From Elysia chlorotica (taxonomy: Eukaryota > Mollusca > Gastropoda > Plakobranchidae), in NCBI GenBank assembly GCA_003991915.1, contig RQTK01000218.1:354400-418399 (forward strand): DNA of 64,000 nucleotides, read 5' to 3'. This document shows, one piece after another, positions 1-17,300 of the stretch. The translations under genes were made by a program, and so were the position numbers. Within the stretch, counting starts at the first letter, position 1. Every line of letters begins with the position of its first letter. The notes below the pieces were generated by a model that was not told the origin of the DNA, did no database searches, and was given only the letters and a program-made list of their open reading frames with translations.

Positions 1-11
1 CTGTCTGTCTN

Positions 12-76
<65 letters not shown>

Positions 77-89
77 ATATCTATCTATA

Positions 90-124
<35 letters not shown>
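1..124. repeat. (CTAT)n microsatellite at window edge
   Basis: Near-perfect CTAT tetranucleotide run with an unresolved base (n) at position 11 and a few ATAT interruptions. It probably lies in an intron upstream of the dioxygenase exons. Confidence 0.95.
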
Positions 125-540
125 TTTATATGTATTTCTATCGGTCTGTTTGTCTACGCGTCCATTTAAATTTAATTTCCAATTTCTTTTACAATTAGAG
201 AGGGAAACAAGTTTCATATTTTAAGAAGTCCAAATTAGCCCTCATCATTGGACAAAACCTTAGTATGTTCAATAACATGGCAATTTTAAATAATCCGACT
301 GGAACTGAAATAATTTGAATAGTTTCCAGTGCGAAACTTAAATTGTCATGTGCAAAAATACAATGTTAGCTGCCATTATGCCATTGTTAAAATTGTTTCA
401 ATGAGAATTTGTTGACTATGCTTCTTCCTGTTTTTTTATATATGATTCTTATTGGGCAGAGCACCTGATTTCTGATCAGGAAGTCTTGACTTGGATTCAC
501 CTTTCTACCTACAATTTCTGGAGGTGTGAGGATACATGTA
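125..540. other. No gene recognised (probable dioxygenase intron)
   Basis: AT-rich sequence without a convincing exon. By position it is probably an intron of the dioxygenase gene whose next exon begins at 812. Confidence 0.4.
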
Positions 541-550
541 GTTGTTGTAG

Positions 551-601
<51 letters not shown>

Positions 602-630
602 TTGTTGGTGGTGGTGGTGGTGGTGGTTTT
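541..630. repeat. (GTT)n then (GGT)n microsatellite
   Basis: A GTT run of about 20 units, then seven or so GGT units. Open frames here are homopolymer artefacts. Confidence 0.95.
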
Positions 631-762
631 GTTGTTGCTCAGACATATGCCTGATATCCTCTGTGTAATTTTTAGATGTGAGTTTAGGGACTCGTCCATG
701 CTATGGTCTAAGTGTTTACGGCAGATATTGAGAAACCAACCAGCAAATAAACAAACAAACCC

Positions 763-763
763 T

Positions 764-806
<43 letters not shown>
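763..806 (+). repeat. (CT)n microsatellite acting as polypyrimidine tract
   Basis: About 21 CT units end five bases before the CAG acceptor of the exon at 812, so the array itself supplies the pyrimidine tract. Length variation here would directly alter an essential splicing element. Confidence 0.9.
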
Positions 807-807
<1 letters not shown>

Positions 808-811
808 GCAG

Positions 812-6841
<6,030 letters not shown>

Positions 6842-7056
6842 ACACAGCAGCATAGGGTTTATTCAAGTCAGCGACCATTGTCGCAAATGTACGACCTAGG
6901 ATCGGCACACACTAGCTTATATTAAAGTAATCAGCCTTTTCAAGAATACCATGCCGTGACTATTCTCATTTAATTTAAAAATCATACCTGTAATAGTCTA
7001 AAACTTGTGTAATTCTAAGTCTAAAAATATAACTAAGTCTTTCAAAAAATCTGAAA

Positions 7057-7062
7057 AATAAA
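7057..7062 (+). promoter_or_regulatory. Candidate polyadenylation signal for the dioxygenase gene
   Basis: AATAAA lies 216 nt after the stop codon in AT-rich sequence and is the first canonical hexamer downstream. A second lies at 7948-7953. Neither is proven without transcript data. Confidence 0.4.
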
Positions 7063-9018
7063 ATTCCCTCTTTATACTGAAGTACACAACAATGATTTTG
7101 TAAAGGCTAGTTAAATACACAACCAATCTGTAGCACAATTTCGGCCGTATGTATTTTAGCATACTGTGCATTTTAGCTTCTTTCACCACTGGTGGCGCCC
7201 GTGAACATAAAAATGTAACTAAGAGCTTCTGCTATTGGGTGAATGTTTGTTTTATATTTATGAAATTGTGATCTAAAAATGTTATTTTTCATTGTTTTGT
7301 TTTTTAACTGAAAATTTTGTGATTGAATATTTGTGTGATAAAACCAAAAGTACCGCTACCCCCCTGAACCATGCATGGGCTACCATGTTACCATTCCACT
7401 CTCGTTATAAAAGGATTTTTAGTAGCGTTGGTTCCATACAGTTACTGTTTCAACTGCTTTCAATCTCGTGACTGCTTTGTTTTCGACATAACCAAATATC
7501 GGTTAGGCCTATCATAACCATTTTTAGATTTTTGAAACATAAAAAATTATTGCTAGAGATTTTAAACTCTTTTTGTCATGTATTGTAATTAATTAGTTTA
7601 TTATATATTATAAATGTTCACGGTCTGAACAAATTGACTAGGACATAACGTTAATAATAACAAAGCTGTCCAAAACGCCATATGCTGACAACTGAGAAGT
7701 ATGAATTCCCCACCACTAGATCTAGACAGTTTCTCTCACCCACCGGTCCGTGTAGGCGCAAGCTGAATCTCTCTCAGGTCTCTGTCCTGGTGGGATTTTT
7801 TTTCTCCTTACAGAATCAGTTCGAAATAATTGAAAAGAAGTTTGTATGTATGAGCACTTTATGAATTTAACTTTACACGGAGAATGGATCGGCAATTGTA
7901 TGGTGCCTTATTGTACAATTTCATTATGACTATAAATTTATGATTTAAATAAAAAAAGAGTTCGTTTTGGTTGTTGTTGTTGGTTGTTTGTTTGTTGTTT
8001 TGTTTTGTTTTTTTGGTTCCTTTTGTTTGTTTCTTTTTCTTTTTTTTTATGTGTGTTCTTTTTTGTGCTGTTTTTTTTTGTTTGGGGGTGGGGCATTATG
8101 TGTGAGGATTATAGTTTGCTATAGACTGATGTGTCGTGAAAAACCTCGGCTACTTTAAGCACTGGTCAGTGCAGGCTAACCTTGCGGACACTCCAGTGCA
8201 ATGAAACTACGTGTAGAACTTCCGTGTGCTCGCAATCTGTGCCATAGGCTGAGAGTGACATCTTATAAAACTGTGAATCCTGTGTTGTTAATACACGTAT
8301 CACTAGAGACGCCAAGTTCAAACCTAGTGTTAAGACCGTCACGAATTCCGTGGGCGGCACTATTCACACTTCCTTACACGCGCCATTTCTTTGACATCGC
8401 AAATGAATAGGGAGGGGGAAAAGTACACGTACCTTACGATTTGCATAATTTATCTGAGTTTTCATACAACTTCTCCAAGTCTTCTTCATAGGCTGGGAGG
8501 AGCGGGGGCAATAGCTTGATTGTTCTGTATTCAACTTCTGCAGCTGAGTAAGCGCCGCTCTGTACCGGGGCCCGCACGGTAAATCTTTTAGAATTATAGC
8601 TCGGGTCACTTATTCCATTTTAAGTCAGCTTAGAAAATAACTGGGGCAGATCACTGAACAAATACAGCAATTTTCTGAAAAGTGTTTTTGAATACATATA
8701 CCTGACACTTCTTTGTACAGCCGCCTCGCCCCGGTGTTTCCACGTATAATGCGCTGATGTCTATGGACTTTAAGCGTCCACCTGTAGCGGGGATGAGGCA
8801 CATACTATGTCAAGTGAAGACTAGCTAAGTAGCTTGCTCGATCCAGTTGTACTTGCCACGCCGGGCTTTGGGCGTGGTATGCCTGGAGACCTGGATTTAT
8901 TGAGCTGTGGACGGGCGTTATCGGGCAAACCAAAGACCAGAAAAGTTAATCAATGTTGCATTGTTAGCTGAACGTGTGCCGGCTACAGCCTTCATGTCTT
9001 GTTCATTCCATGACCCTC
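7063..9018. other. Intergenic, no gene recognised
   Basis: AT-rich spacer downstream of the dioxygenase gene. It holds a T/G-rich low-complexity stretch (about 7960-8090). Short open frames show no recognisable domain. Confidence 0.5.
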
Positions 9019-9289
9019 AAGGGGCGGAGGACGCAGTGGTCTAGGGGTAGAACATCGGCTTCCGACGAAAAAGGTCCCGAGTTAGAATCCTGGCTGTTGC
9101 GTTCTCTACTGGTTGGGTCGGTGTCAGTATAATGTGACCGGCTGAGACAGGAGTCATGGTATCCCCGCCCTGTCTCGTGTGTGGCAGCACATAAAATTGT
9201 CAGACGTCCGTCTTGGGGCCCGTCTACAATATAGCCTATATAGTGCTGCTGTTGGACGTTAAAACCAACCCAACCAACCAACCAACCCT
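9019..9289 (+). mobile_element. tRNA-derived SINE, full length (head type I)
   Basis: The head carries a pol III A box-like TGGTCTAGGGGTAGAAC and a B box-like GAGTTAGAATCC. The junction is CTACTGGTTGGGTCGGTGTC, the body CGGCTGAGACAGGAGTCATG, and the end GTTGGACGTTAAAACCAACC plus a (CAAC)n tail. It matches other copies in the window. Confidence 0.9.
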
Positions 9290-9846
9290 CAAGAGGCATC
9301 TCGCTGCAGCTCCGTATACATGTACATACATATATGTGCCTGCTTCCAAAAGGCTTCATTATGTAACTCAGACTGGAAGTGGAACGTATTTGTTCCCCAT
9401 TGTTTTAACTGGCACTCTCGGTGGCAGTAAGTCACTAAGTCAGTAAGTGGCCCGTCCCCCAATGCCAATGGTCTGCAGGTACCGCCCAAGTCTACACGGG
9501 TAAGACCCAGACCTCAGCGGGGCTGGGGGGTCGCCAGATCGATAGCGCATGTCGTAACCTGATTTCCTGTGGACGAAAGGTGCGAGCGGTTGTCCATGTA
9601 ATCCCCCAGTGTTAAGGCCTACTCACTCCTCACTCACAGATCAGCTTTCGCTTCTAGTTTTACCTGGGGACCACACTGCCAACATTGCGTCTTGCTTCAT
9701 TGGCACTTTGCTTCAGACGGATGAACGTGTGTGGACTCGTTTCGTTAAAGATCATAACTATCCCGGCCTCTTTTTCTTCCCTCTACTCCTCCTGTATCCC
9801 CTTTTACTTCTACATGTCGACTTCAGAGGTAAAATTTGAGCTTGTA

Positions 9847-10347
9847 AAATGATCTCTCTCTCTCTCTCATTTCCTTTCTCCTTCCCTCTCTCTTTTCTCC
9901 CCCTCCCTCTTCCTCTCTCTTCGTTTATCTTTCTCTTTCTCCCTCTCCATTTCTCTTTCCCTCCCTCCATCCTTCTCTCTCTATCTCTTTCTCCATCTCT
10001 CTCTCTCTATCTTTCTCCATCTCTTTCCTTCCCTCTCTCACTCTCCTTCATTCCCTTTCTCCCCCTCTTTCTCTCTTTCCCTCACTCTCTCTTCTCCTTC
10101 CCTCCCTGCCTCTCTGTCCTTCTCTCTCTTTGTCTATCCCTCCCTCCATCCCTCTTTCTCTCTCTTTCTCCACCCCTGCCTCCTTCTCTCCTTCATTCCC
10201 TCTCTCCCTCTCTCTCTCGCTCTCTCTCTCTCCCTCCCTCCCTTTCTCTTTCCCTCCATCACTCTCTCTATCTCTCTCCCTCTGTCTTTCCATCTTACTT
10301 CCCCATCTCTATATATGTACAGTATCTCTTTCTTTCTTTCTCTAGGT
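9847..10347 (+). repeat. CT-rich polypyrimidine tract, 500 bp
   Basis: Almost pure C/T with CCCTCTCT-type imperfect repeats. Open frames here are low-complexity artefacts. Confidence 0.95.
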
Positions 10348-10559
10348 ATATCTCTTATTCAAGATACATAGCTTCCTCGTTCCTAGTCCTTTCCCTATCT
10401 TCTTACAGCAACCACGCCACAATAGAGAGTTCAAACCACGCCTCACTACATTGACTGTGCTGCCTCTATAGTAACACGCCTTCAAGAAAACTATCCCTTC
10501 CTATCGAAACACCCTTACTGGTTTGGGTAGTGTTAGTACAATCGCGTATAATGTATCGG

Positions 10560-11300
10560 CTGAGACACGAGCTAAAACCTAAAAGCATACCAACATGTAC
10601 TGAAACCTAAAACCATACCAACATGTACTGAAACCAACCTAATACCATACCAACATGTACTGAAACCAACCTAAAACCTAAAACCATACCAACATGTACT
10701 GAAACCAACCTAAAACCTAAAACCATACCAACATGTACTGAAACCAACCTAAAACCATACCAACATGTACTGAAACCAACCTAAAACCTGAAACCATATC
10801 AGCATGTACTGAGACCAACCTAAAACCTAAAACCATACCAGCATGTTCTGAAACCAACCTAAAACCATACCAACATGTACTGAAACCAACCTAAAACCAT
10901 ACCAGCATCTACTGAGACCAACCTAAAACCTAAAACCATACTAGCATGTTCTGAAACCAACCTAAAACCTAAAACCATACCAACATGTACTGAAACCAAC
11001 CTAAAACCATACCAACATGTACTGAAACCAACCTAAAACCTAAAACCTAACCAGCATGCTCTGAAACCAACCTAAAACCTAAAACCATACCAACATGTAG
11101 GCTACTGAAACCAACCTAAAACCTAGAACCATACCAACATGTACTGAAACCAACCTAAAACCTAAAACCATACCAGCATGTACTGAAACCAACATAAAAC
11201 CTAGAACCATACCAACATGTACTGAAACCAACCTAAAACCTAAAATCATACCAACATGTACTGAAACAAACCTCAAACCTAAAACCATACCATTATGTGG
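10560..11300. repeat. Minisatellite, 26-36 bp units, over 20 copies
   Basis: Units combine AAACCATACCAACATGTACT with GAAACCAACCTAAAACCT. Two length classes differ by presence of an extra CTAAAACCT block. It is preceded by a SINE-like scrap (CGGCTGAGACACGAG at about 10557). Confidence 0.95.
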
Positions 11301-12739
11301 CCTACCGCGAGTCGTTCTGGCCTCTTTTGTAATAAATAAAAACCAAGTGTAGCCTACTAAAAACGCATTCATCCTTATCCAGAACTCAAAAAATGTCCAG
11401 CATGTGCCAGTTAAACACTTCAATTCGAGATTGGTTTTCAGCCATGCTCAGAGAATAAGCTGATAAAGAAACAAAGGCCTAGGCCTGGCTGCCTAGCTAG
11501 ACGTAGGACCAGATCTTCACTTTCTGTGACCCCAAGCAGGGGAAAGGGGGGCAAAACACAGGGGCTTCTTCCGTGTTACTATTATTATTTTATTAATACA
11601 ATAAACATTGCGCTTGAAATAATGTTGACTTTTGTATACCTTTTTTTTTAGCTGTGGTTTCCTTGGTCACAATAGGTACAATAGGAAATCCAGAGGCATA
11701 AGCCGCGAGGGCGCAGGAACTCTTGCGTTGCCGAAGGACAGTATTGTGCGTGCCGGGACTTGAAGGCGCAAGTCGCCTGTTGCGAGAGCCCAAACTCAGA
11801 AAACGTTGGAAGAGCAAAGAAAATTGCTAAGGCAAGTCCAAGTCATGTGGAAAGTCTTTGTTTACTCAAGAGGGGCTCACCGTGCCTGTCAATGGCTGAC
11901 TGACAGTTTTTCAATTTGTTTTGTTTTGATAAACCTCTCAGCCGGTAAACTTTTTCAATCTGGCAAATGTCAACAATAAAAAATGTTTTTGCTGAAGACT
12001 GAGTTTGTTTTTACCGCACTGCCGCACAGTATTGGCCATTATTGTAAAATCAGAGAAGGTTAATAAAGATAATGATAATACAACCACAATAATTTCTGAG
12101 TCCCCTCACACACACACAATATGAAGCTCAAAATAATACTCGGATAGCGATGAAATAATTCCAAAGTAAAATTCTGATTGAAATGATTGAAACAAGAATA
12201 ATAAAAGGTATAACGAAGTTGTTCTACCCTTTTATTATATAGGAGAAACATTGGCTAAGATCTCTAGCTGAACTTAGAGCTAGATGTAGGTCACATTTTA
12301 AACTAAATTTGGAACTACCTCTAGGTAGGTTCGTATCTACGTTCCGGATCCTATCTTGAAACAAGAGTAGCCGATATTTTTGCTTATTTATTTTAACCCA
12401 TACAGCTGGCATGGTTCCCCTCTATACAAAGAATTTTTTATGTTGAAATTCATCATATGAACACAAATTGTGTAGGCCTATGTAACGTGCAAGTTATAAG
12501 CTGCTGATAATGTCCTCGCATGCACTTACAATAGATATAAATAAATGAATGTGCGTATAGTTACAGTTTGGTGTGACTGCATTAAAACACAAACTGCTTT
12601 CAATGAGAACTACCACTTAAAGGGTAATTTTAAAAATATTTTCTCGAACTTTAAATTTCCCCATGGGCTGTCTTTAAATGGCCATATCTTGGATTCTAGC
12701 TGAGATATCTTCCATAGTTAGTAAGATTCCAGTCGCTGT
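11301..12739. other. Intergenic, no gene recognised
   Basis: Mostly unique AT-rich DNA. A GC-richer patch around 11690-11800 shows no recognisable coding similarity. Confidence 0.45.
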
Positions 12740-12945
12740 TGTGTTCTTGCCGACTTTTATTTGTTTGTCCAATTTTGTCCCTGTGTCGGTGTCAGTATAA
12801 TGTGACCGCCTGAGACAGGAATCCAGGTCTCCTCGCACTGTCTCGTGTATGGGAGCACATACAAATGTTAGCCGTTGGTGTTGGGCCCCATCCACAATAT
12901 TTCCTGTATAGTGCTGACGTTGAAAGTTAAGCAACAAAGGAAACA
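12740..12945 (+). mobile_element. SINE fragment (head eroded)
   Basis: TTTGTCCAATTTTGTCCCTG, GTCGGTGTCAGTATAATGTG and CCTGAGACAGGAATCCAGG, then a degraded tail GTTGAAAGTTAAGCAAC. It is related to head type II by the TTTGTCCAATTT linker. Confidence 0.75.
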
Positions 12946-13430
12946 AACAAGCCCCATGAGGTTGATAGATGATAACGCTGTTGCTTTTTCATGTGGTGAC
13001 AACTAGAGGCTCAAACATAAAATAAAATGAGAAGTTGAATACAAAGGCAAAGATTGTGAACTTTATTTTCTATTCAGGTAAAAAATATCGTTTTAAAATA
13101 AATAAAGTTTAAAGAGCAATAGTATAAATGAAATTAATAAAGATGTGAAACATTATTGTAATTTGTATACTTTAGATAAAAAAAGAATGTGTCAGTGTAC
13201 ATAGAGGGTTTAACAAAAAAAAAGTTTGATTTTAAACAACACATGAATCTGTGCTCTTATGCATACAAACAATTGATTATTCTAAGATCAATATTTGTTG
13301 ATTTGTTTCCATACGTAGCTAGTCAACATGAGGTGTATTGCAAAATAAGATAAGACACAGGGCGAGTGACAATGTGAACACCGTGGTCCCAGCACAACAA
13401 GTTATTGTCCAAGATGATTACAGACAAACC

Positions 13431-13732
13431 TCTACACGTCAGCAGTCTTAACAGTTTGAAGTAAAGGACACTTTGAAGTCGACTAGCCCTAGTCATCACA
13501 GTCAAGCATGCGCAATACTGATGCTGTTTTAAACATACTACTTTCGTTTTTATCACAAATACCCCTTTCATGCTAAGAACATCTACACGTCAGCAGTCTT
13601 AACAGTTTGAAGTAAAGGACACTTTGAAGTCGACTAGCCCTAGTCATCACAGTCAAGCATGCGCAATATTGATGCTGTTTTAAACATACTACTTTCGTTT
13701 TTATCACAAATACCCCTTTCATGCTAAGAACA
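13431..13732. repeat. 151-bp tandem duplication
   Basis: Two adjacent copies (13431-13581, 13582-13732), each starting near TCTACACGTCAGCAGTC and nearly identical, so a recent event. It is followed by a C run and a (CT)n(CA)n microsatellite (13736-13792). Confidence 0.9.
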
Positions 13733-13733
13733 T

Positions 13734-13791
<58 letters not shown>

Positions 13792-14198
13792 AGCAGCAGC
13801 AGTAACAGCAACAGAACTGGCACTCGTTATATATCACAACTCAAGCATTAAAGAAACAACAATAACAAAAATAATCATGAAGTTGGGAATGATAAGTGGT
13901 TTAAAACTTAAGTTATAATGGAAGTTCCCCAATTAGTTTTTCACATCTCAGTAATTTGTTTTTTTTTCTCTTACTTTATAAGTAAAAATCAGTGAAAAAG
14001 CAGTTTTATATTTCTACTATCTTTAGTGAATGGTAAAGTCAAAATAATGTAGCCTAAGGTTAGCCATCAGAAAAAGGAATCATAAATAACGGACAAAATT
14101 TAGTATAGTTTTATAAATGATCTACATGTTGTCAATAACTGTTCTAGCAATCACACCAGTCTTCTTTTACTTCTCAATCAGCTCTCCAGACAGTTCCA

Positions 14199-14204
14199 TT
14201 TATT
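14199..14204 (-). promoter_or_regulatory. Candidate polyadenylation signal for IDH2
   Basis: AATAAA on the minus strand, 107 nt beyond the IDH2 stop codon. It is the first canonical hexamer seen downstream and is supported by position only. Confidence 0.4.
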
Positions 14205-14310
14205 GGACCATCTTCTCTTTCTTTTATCCATTATGAAATGTATTTGCGTCAAAAAGTAAGATAGTCTACGTCGGGTCCAAGGGTCTCTCTGGGTGGCAGG
14301 ATGACACGGA

Positions 14311-14386
14311 TTACTCTTGCTGGCTGAACTCCGCTATGATGGCATCAAGGAAGTCTAGCGTGTCAAGGTAATGCTCTCGTTTCACA
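14311..14386 (-). CDS. IDH2: IDH2 terminal exon
   Basis: The acceptor GTGTTTAG precedes a split Ser codon, then [24 protein letters not shown] and TAA (14313-14311). [12 protein letters not shown] matches the C-terminal HFLNTTDFLDTI-type helix of mitochondrial IDH2. Confidence 0.93.
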
Positions 14387-17300
14387 CTAAACACGAAATA
14401 AAAGAACAAAGTTTTCCAATTACAAATGATGGAATACATAAAAAAGTCGAGTTACTAGAGTATCACATTATAGATTTATATTTACATCTCAATTAAACTG
14501 TGCATTCTTAAGTTTAAAAAAAACAACTTTGATGATGTTCTGGCCAACTTGATGAGAATATTATTGTATTGCTTTTTTTTTTTTTAGCTAAAAGGTAAAT
14601 TTATGTGGAACCTTCACTGAGGTAAATAATATAGTTCTGTGAATTATCAATTTAATATCTCTGAAGTGCACAACACGTCCAGCCCCATGCTTTACTTTGG
14701 GTCGTGCTGTGGACATACAAGATTTTTTGAACATTCAGTATTGCAGGTTTGTGGGCCTGAGAGAGTAGCACTGAATACACGCTGTCGACTAAATCAACTG
14801 TCTCACCTCTGGCGGCCGTGGACCAGACAGGCCAGATCTTTGGTCATGTTGCCTTTGTTGACACAGTCTATGCAAGCCTTCTCCATGCGCCGGGAGAATC
14901 TGAGGGGTTTCAATGCAGACCAGCATTCTATTGGCAACTTGTATATAATTATGAGTGCAATTATTAACAAGATAAAGATAATTTTGGCGAATATTTCAAA
15001 TCAATAAGTTGAGTTAAGTTAAGCTGGTTTAATGTCGAAAATCAGCACTATATAGGCTATATTATAAACGGATCCCAAGACTGACGTCTGACAATTTTAC
15101 ATGCTGTCACACACGAAACATGGCAGGGATAACACGACTCCTGCCTTAGCCGATCACATTAAACTGACACCGACCCAACCAGTGGGGAACAAAATCGCCA
15201 GGGCTCGAACCATGGACCTTTTGCAACAGAAGCCAAAGTTCTATCCCAGGGTTACTGCGCCCCCCTCAAATCAATAAATTGCCACACATAGAGCGTAGAT
15301 TCATACCCATTCATACAGGATAGACGACCATCCTCCTATATTACTATTCCAGCTGTTACTATTGGCACTAACCCTAAAGGGTTAATTACTACTGGAGATC
15401 ATGCAGTGTTTGTGGTTGAGCCACTAGGAAAAAGAAAAACCAATAGGAGCAAAACCAGTAACAGTTGCAAATCTATCTGTTGTATTAGTCATTAAAAAAA
15501 GGTTTCAAGACATGAAATTAAGAGATTAAGAGAAAGAGCCCCGAGATACTCACTCCTGAACCTCCTTGTTCCCGTCCAGCAGACCGCGGTGATTCAGCCC
15601 CCTCGTCCAGGCGAAGATGCTGGCTATTGGGTTGGTGCTGGTCGAGTTACCCTGGAGATCAGCAGAGAAGTTTGTAAATGGACACTTCTGTCTTCAATTT
15701 ATCATAAATCGAAAAAATAATCTGAGATTATACTTCAAAATTTTAGCAATTAGTTTCACAGCAAAAATGATTGCATTTCTTTGCGGCCATTTCTACATAA
15801 GGCGATTAGTTGCGTCGGTGATAGCCTGGCACCCACCTTCAGGTGCTCCCTGTAGTGGCGGGTGACCGTGCCGTGAGCCGCCTCTGTGACCATAGTCTTG
15901 CCATCTGGACACACCAGCACACTGGACATCAGGCCCAACGAGCCAAAGCCTGAGAGGGGGAAAATAAAATATTCATACACAAACGGTGGGGAAACAAGAG
16001 GATTGTACAAATGAACAATATTTTTACCTGTCCATAGATCACCTATTGCAATCTAAAGACTCACAAGGTTTAAGCACCATAATCCATCGAAGGGCATAGT
16101 AAAGTTACAAGTGGTTGAACAGTTGCTCAGTACTTTGGACTGCAGTTTAAGCCACATATTGCTCAAGCTTCAATGGTGAGTACAAACTGACCTTGTGCCA
16201 CCATGTCCGACTGGACATCGCCGTCGTAGTTCTTGCAGGCCCAGACGAAGCCGCCAGTGGACTTCAGGCACTGGGCCACCATGTCGTCGATGAGGCGATG
16301 TTCGTACCAGAGGCCGCGCTTCTGGAACTCATCCTGGTACTGTCTGGACAGGGCAAGGAATAACAAAACAGCATACATGGAGAGCTTGTTGTGGCAAAGC
16401 GTGGCAAGTTCTTCCCATGTCTAATTTCCTGGATGTGTGTGTGGCTCAGTCCATAGAATTACACCCATTAATGCAATAATAGCCAAAATGGCATCAAAAT
16501 AAATACTAAGAGCATTACAACTTGTGTAGGCTCTCCTAGTTTACAGTTTCTATAATTAGATTTATTAATGGCGCTATTATTTCCAATCATGTACATGCTC
16601 GTGAAAAAGTTTAGAAAAGTCTAACTGTTGATCTCTCTTGCAATGGATTGTCATTCTGTCGCCGTGCAAGAGCTTGTGTACCCACGTGACCAGCGTGAAG
16701 AAACCAACTTTGATCAAAACAGGCTCGAAAAGCAGGACCAGGAACAGTCGAACTCGAGAAAAGTTCTTCCCTCCACTGGACCCAACCTTCACCAAAGGTG
16801 TAGCACCAATATACCATCACTATTGCTGATTTTGCTCTAAAACACGCCAAAATTTCATCCATTTGTGCATCTTTATTTCTCCACTATTGTTTCACGTATA
16901 TTTGAATTCCCACTTAATTCATGCATTTTCTCACAATGGACAACACATAACTTCTGCTCACTTGTAAGTTTCCTTGAAGAGGTGTTTGAACCTGCCATCG
17001 TAGTTTTTGAGGTTGACATTCTTGGTGCTGAGGTAGAGCGGATACCCCTTCATCAGGGCGTATTGGAAGCAGGCGTGCGCAAAGCCGATAATGGACTGAA
17101 GAATCATCAAAAACACAAATAGCTTTTAAAACAATATTAGCTCGTTGAATAGCGTATTGTTGAACTAAGAAACAAAAATTGAAAATGCAAAAAGGTTTTG
17201 GTGTTTATGTTTAGAAATAAGAACCTGCATGCAAATAGAGGCAGAGGTTTGTTCAGGTGTAAGCCAACAGTTACATTGCATTGATCTAAAGGTTAATTTC

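Noticed and set aside
9019-9100. tRNA gene candidate with A and B boxes
   Set aside because: The acceptor stem does not pair, and the sequence continues into a conserved SINE body. The other tRNA-like heads (23920-23988, 31227-31300, 45160-45236, 48195-48275) were rejected for the same reason.
9849-10454. 201-codon Ser/Leu/Pro open frame
   Set aside because: Pure CT-tract translation with no complexity or domain.
11079-11423. 114-codon minus-strand frame with VGMVLGFRLVSVH repeats
   Set aside because: Translation of the ACCAACATGTACTG minisatellite.
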